Source: Cyanobium gracile PCC 6307 (lineage in GTDB: Bacteria > Cyanobacteriota > Cyanobacteriia > PCC-6307 > Cyanobiaceae). From it: DNA of 64,000 nt. The DNA lies in contig NC_019675.1 in the NCBI RefSeq assembly GCF_000316515.1, positions 558,001 to 622,000 of the forward strand, read 5' to 3'. This document shows positions 61,945 to 64,000 of the stretch, piece after piece (the stretch's first letter is position 1; each line of letters opens with the position of its first letter). The notes under the pieces were generated by a model. That model did not search any database. It was not told where the DNA came from and saw only the letters and a list, made by a program, of their open reading frames with translations. The translations under genes and the position numbers were made by a program.

Positions 61945-64000
61945 TCAGACCGTCACGGTGGAGGCGGAGGCGAGGGTGTTGCTGACCGCCGAGGCCGTGA
62001 TGTTGCCGCTGGTGAGAACGTTGATGTGATAGCCGCTGATCCCCACCGCATCGCTGGAGGCATTCGCGGTGGCGGCACCGGTGACCGTGCTGGCCAGCAC
62101 GGTGTTGCTCAGGATCGCCGAGGCGTTGAGATCACCGTTGAGGCTGGCAGTGTTCCAGTGACCCAGCAGGCCCGCCACCTTCACATCGGAGCTGGCAGTG
62201 GCATCCCCCGTCACGGCGGTCGCCGTGGTGGCGTAGGTCCCCCTCCCGTTCGCCGTCAGGTTGTCGACGGAGAAGTCGACCTTCTTGATGCCGGCGATGA
62301 GGGCATAGGTGCTGGCATCGGCGTCACCGGTGATGGTGTTGGCCGCCGAGGTCGCGCTGCCGGTGCCTTCCCCTTTGCCGTTGCCGCCCAGGCCTGCCAC
62401 GATCGAGCTGCCGCCCATGCTGAGGGAGGCCATGCCGTTCTCGTAGCCGCTGCCCTTGATACCGATGGCGGTCTGATCCACCGTTGTGGAGGCATTGCCG
62501 GTGGTGGTGGTCGCCAGCACGTTGGGGGCGCTGGCGGTGGCGGTGCCGGTGGTGTCGCCGACGGTCCCGATCGTGATCGGCGTGCCACTGCCCAGATGGA
62601 TGCCGATCGCCTTGAGTTCGGATCCACTGGAGGCATCGCCGGTGACGGCCGCAGCGGTGGTGCCCTGATCGCTGGCCGAGGCGGTACCGGTCACGTTGCC
62701 GGCCCTGCCGATGGCGATCCGCACATCGTTGTCGATGCCCTTCGCGGACAGGGATGTCTGGGCTGTGGCGTCACCGGTGGTGGTGCCCGCCGAGGCGGTG
62801 CCGAGCAGGGAGGCGCTGCCGGCGACATTCCCGTTCGTGCCGATCGTGATCTCGCTGTCCTTGATGCCCCGGGCCTTCTGGGCGGCGTCGGCCGTGGCAT
62901 CGCCCGTCACAGAGGCTGCCGTGGCCGCCACACTGCCGCTGGCGACCGCCGCCACGCTGCCGGCCTGACCGATGGAGACCGGGGCCTTGTTGATGCCGAT
63001 CACCTTGCTGCCGTCCCCGCCGGCCTGGGCGCTGGAGTCCCCGGTGACGGCGGAGGCGTTGGCCGCCACGTTGGACGTGGCGTTGGCGTTGAAGACGCCG
63101 GTGCCGGTGATGCTCCCTCCGATGGCCAGGCTGCCCTCGTTGAAGCCCACCACCTTGGAGCCGATACCGGCTGCGGCGTTGCTCCCCGCCGTGGTGGTGA
63201 CACCGACGGCCGTGGCGGTGGCGCCGAGAACGGCTTCGGCCAGAGGACTGGTGGCGTTCTGGCCCACCGTCACCTTGGTGTCGTGGAAGCCGGCGACGAA
63301 GTCGCCAACCGCCGCGCTGGCGGCCGGATCGCCACCGGAGGTGGTGCTCTGGGCCGTGGCGGCCTGGGTGCTGCCGGCCCCGGCATAGAGCCGTGTGGCG
63401 TTGGCGCCGATGGCCAGCTTGTCGATCGAGACACCCACCACATTGGTGTTGTTGGTGGTGGCGATCACGTCCTCTCCGGCCGGCGCGGTCACCGAGGTCG
63501 CCCTGGCGACGCTCGTGCCGACCGCGGCCGCCTGGATGTCACCGTCCTTGCCGATCGTGAGGCTGCTGCCGCCGAAGCCGTCAGGCTGGGAAGCTCCCGG
63601 GAGCTTGTTCACATCGACGATGCCGCCGATCGTCGTGAGAGCCACGGTCGCCGACGCAGGACCGGTGGTCGTCGAGGCCGTGGCGTTGCCGTCCGCCTCG
63701 CCCTGAGCGGCAACGGAGCCGTTCTCACCGAAGCTGATGGCGATGCCGCCCGTCCGCTCGACCACCGGATCGGAGACCTCTCCGGTGACGATCTTGTTCG
63801 GGCCCACGGCGATGCCGGCGACCAGCTTGGCCAGGCTCTCGGCATCCGCCGAACCGGTCACGCTGGTGGCGGTGGCGTTGAACCCGCCGGTGCCGAAGGC
63901 GGAGAGGGCAGCGCTGTTGCCGAAGGAGATCTTGAGTGGGCCGGATGGGCCGTCATCGCCACCGTCGCCATAGCCACCGTCGCTGGAGCTGGCCTCGGCT
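61945..64000 (-). CDS. Giant Ala/Thr/Gly-rich tandem-repeat protein (5' end beyond the window)
   Basis: The frame is open to the right edge of the window, so only the last 684 or so residues are seen; the GTG at 63861 is not necessarily the start. The sequence is built of repeats of about 43-47 residues, each with a VTGDATA-like block, a KAxGIxxxxIxIG strand-turn and a GNVxGTAxA strand (for example VTGDATADAAQKARGIKDSE, then ITIGTNGNVAGSA). Composition is Ala, Thr, Gly, Ser, Val and Asn, with almost no Cys or aromatics. This is the make-up of a beta-helix or beta-solenoid surface protein. The end (SNTLASASTVTV) shows no RTX tail, so it may use another export signal or act with the neighbour, which has one. 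It is the first gene of the secretion block inside the window. Confidence 0.75.
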   Translation of the reverse strand, partial: AEASSSDGGYGDGGDDGPSGPLKISFGNSAALSAFGTGGFNATATSVTGSADAESLAKLVAGIAVGPNKIVTGEVSDPVVERTGGIAISFGENGSVAAQGEADGNATASTTTGPASATVALTTIGGIVDVNKLPGASQPDGFGGSSLTIGKDGDIQAAAVGTSVARATSVTAPAGEDVIATTNNTNVVGVSIDKLAIGANATRLYAGAGSTQAATAQSTTSGGDPAASAAVGDFVAGFHDTKVTVGQNATSPLAEAVLGATATAVGVTTTAGSNAAAGIGSKVVGFNEGSLAIGGSITGTGVFNANATSNVAANASAVTGDSSAQAGGDGSKVIGINKAPVSIGQAGSVAAVASGSVAATAASVTGDATADAAQKARGIKDSEITIGTNGNVAGSASLLGTASAGTTTGDATAQTSLSAKGIDNDVRIAIGRAGNVTGTASASDQGTTAAAVTGDASSGSELKAIGIHLGSGTPITIGTVGDTTGTATASAPNVLATTTTGNASTTVDQTAIGIKGSGYENGMASLSMGGSSIVAGLGGNGKGEGTGSATSAANTITGDADASTYALIAGIKKVDFSVDNLTANGRGTYATTATAVTGDATASSDVKVAGLLGHWNTASLNGDLNASAILSNTVLASTVTGAATANASSDAVGISGYHINVLTSGNITASAVSNTLASASTVTV

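Noticed and set aside
61945..64000. Repeats of the giant protein taken as a CRISPR array
   Set aside because: The repeats are about 130-140 bases, degenerate, in frame, and encode a protein pattern. There are no short identical repeats with unrelated spacers, and no cas genes nearby.

Overview
The window reads as a piece of chromosome from a picocyanobacterium of the Cyanobium/Synechococcus type with a high-G+C genome (coding regions look close to 70% G+C). The evidence is phycobilisome gene apcD (allophycocyanin alpha-B), chloroplast-type ycf35, a cyanobacterial-type hfq beside dapF, the cyanobacterial family DUF3370, HemJ, bifunctional RibBA and CobN-type cobaltochelatase. No tRNA, rRNA, insertion sequence, phage module or CRISPR array was recognised. 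Genes are tightly packed, with many 1-20 bp overlaps.

Layout. 1-7.3 kb: a partial membrane protein, a small secreted protein, then rpmG-rpsR-RNB ribonuclease (minus strand), pheT (plus) and rlmD (minus). 7.4-8.9 kb: apcD with a clear terminator, then the only long gene-free stretch (about 870 bp), of visibly lower G+C and full of perfect hairpins with complementary ends. 8.9-17.7 kb: J-domain protein, DUF3370 protein, an alternative sigma factor, Ap4A phosphorylase, SpoIID-like protein, gpsA, an SDR enzyme, DUF2237 and small conserved proteins. 17.7-26.2 kb: ilvE-metH (minus) divergent from cobN (plus), which puts a B12-dependent enzyme beside a B12-biosynthesis enzyme. 26.2-37.4 kb: a mixed housekeeping stretch (PHP protein, hemJ, uvrC, flavin reductase, coaD, a coiled-coil protein, dacB, DUF4330, DUF1995, cysteine desulfurase, and dapF with an unusual cysteine-rich tail). 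37.4-51.6 kb: hfq, leuS, the formaldehyde-detoxification pair fghA-adhC, pgi, a possible lysozyme-like protein, a wall amidase, an M61 peptidase, ycf35, purN, argC and ribBA.

51.7-64.0 kb is a type I secretion locus. A long acidic RTX-like protein (plus strand) converges on a minus-strand block: a giant Ala/Thr/Gly repeat protein (cut by the right edge), a second large repeat protein with an RTX-like C-terminus, a parvulin-type PPIase, an HlyB-type ABC exporter with an N-terminal cyclic-nucleotide-binding-like domain and a degenerate C39-like domain, and an HlyD membrane-fusion protein. The inferred scheme is that PPIase, ABC exporter and HlyD export the neighbouring large repeat proteins. 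The exporter gene has a run of nine C on its coding strand that puts its last codons out of frame with the stop overlapping the hlyD start.

The least explained items are the structured non-coding region at about 8.1-8.7 kb, the C9 frame break in the exporter gene, the repeat-protein secretion locus, and the cysteine-rich extension fused to DapF. All calls come from reading the sequence and remembered family features; no database search or RNA folding program was run.
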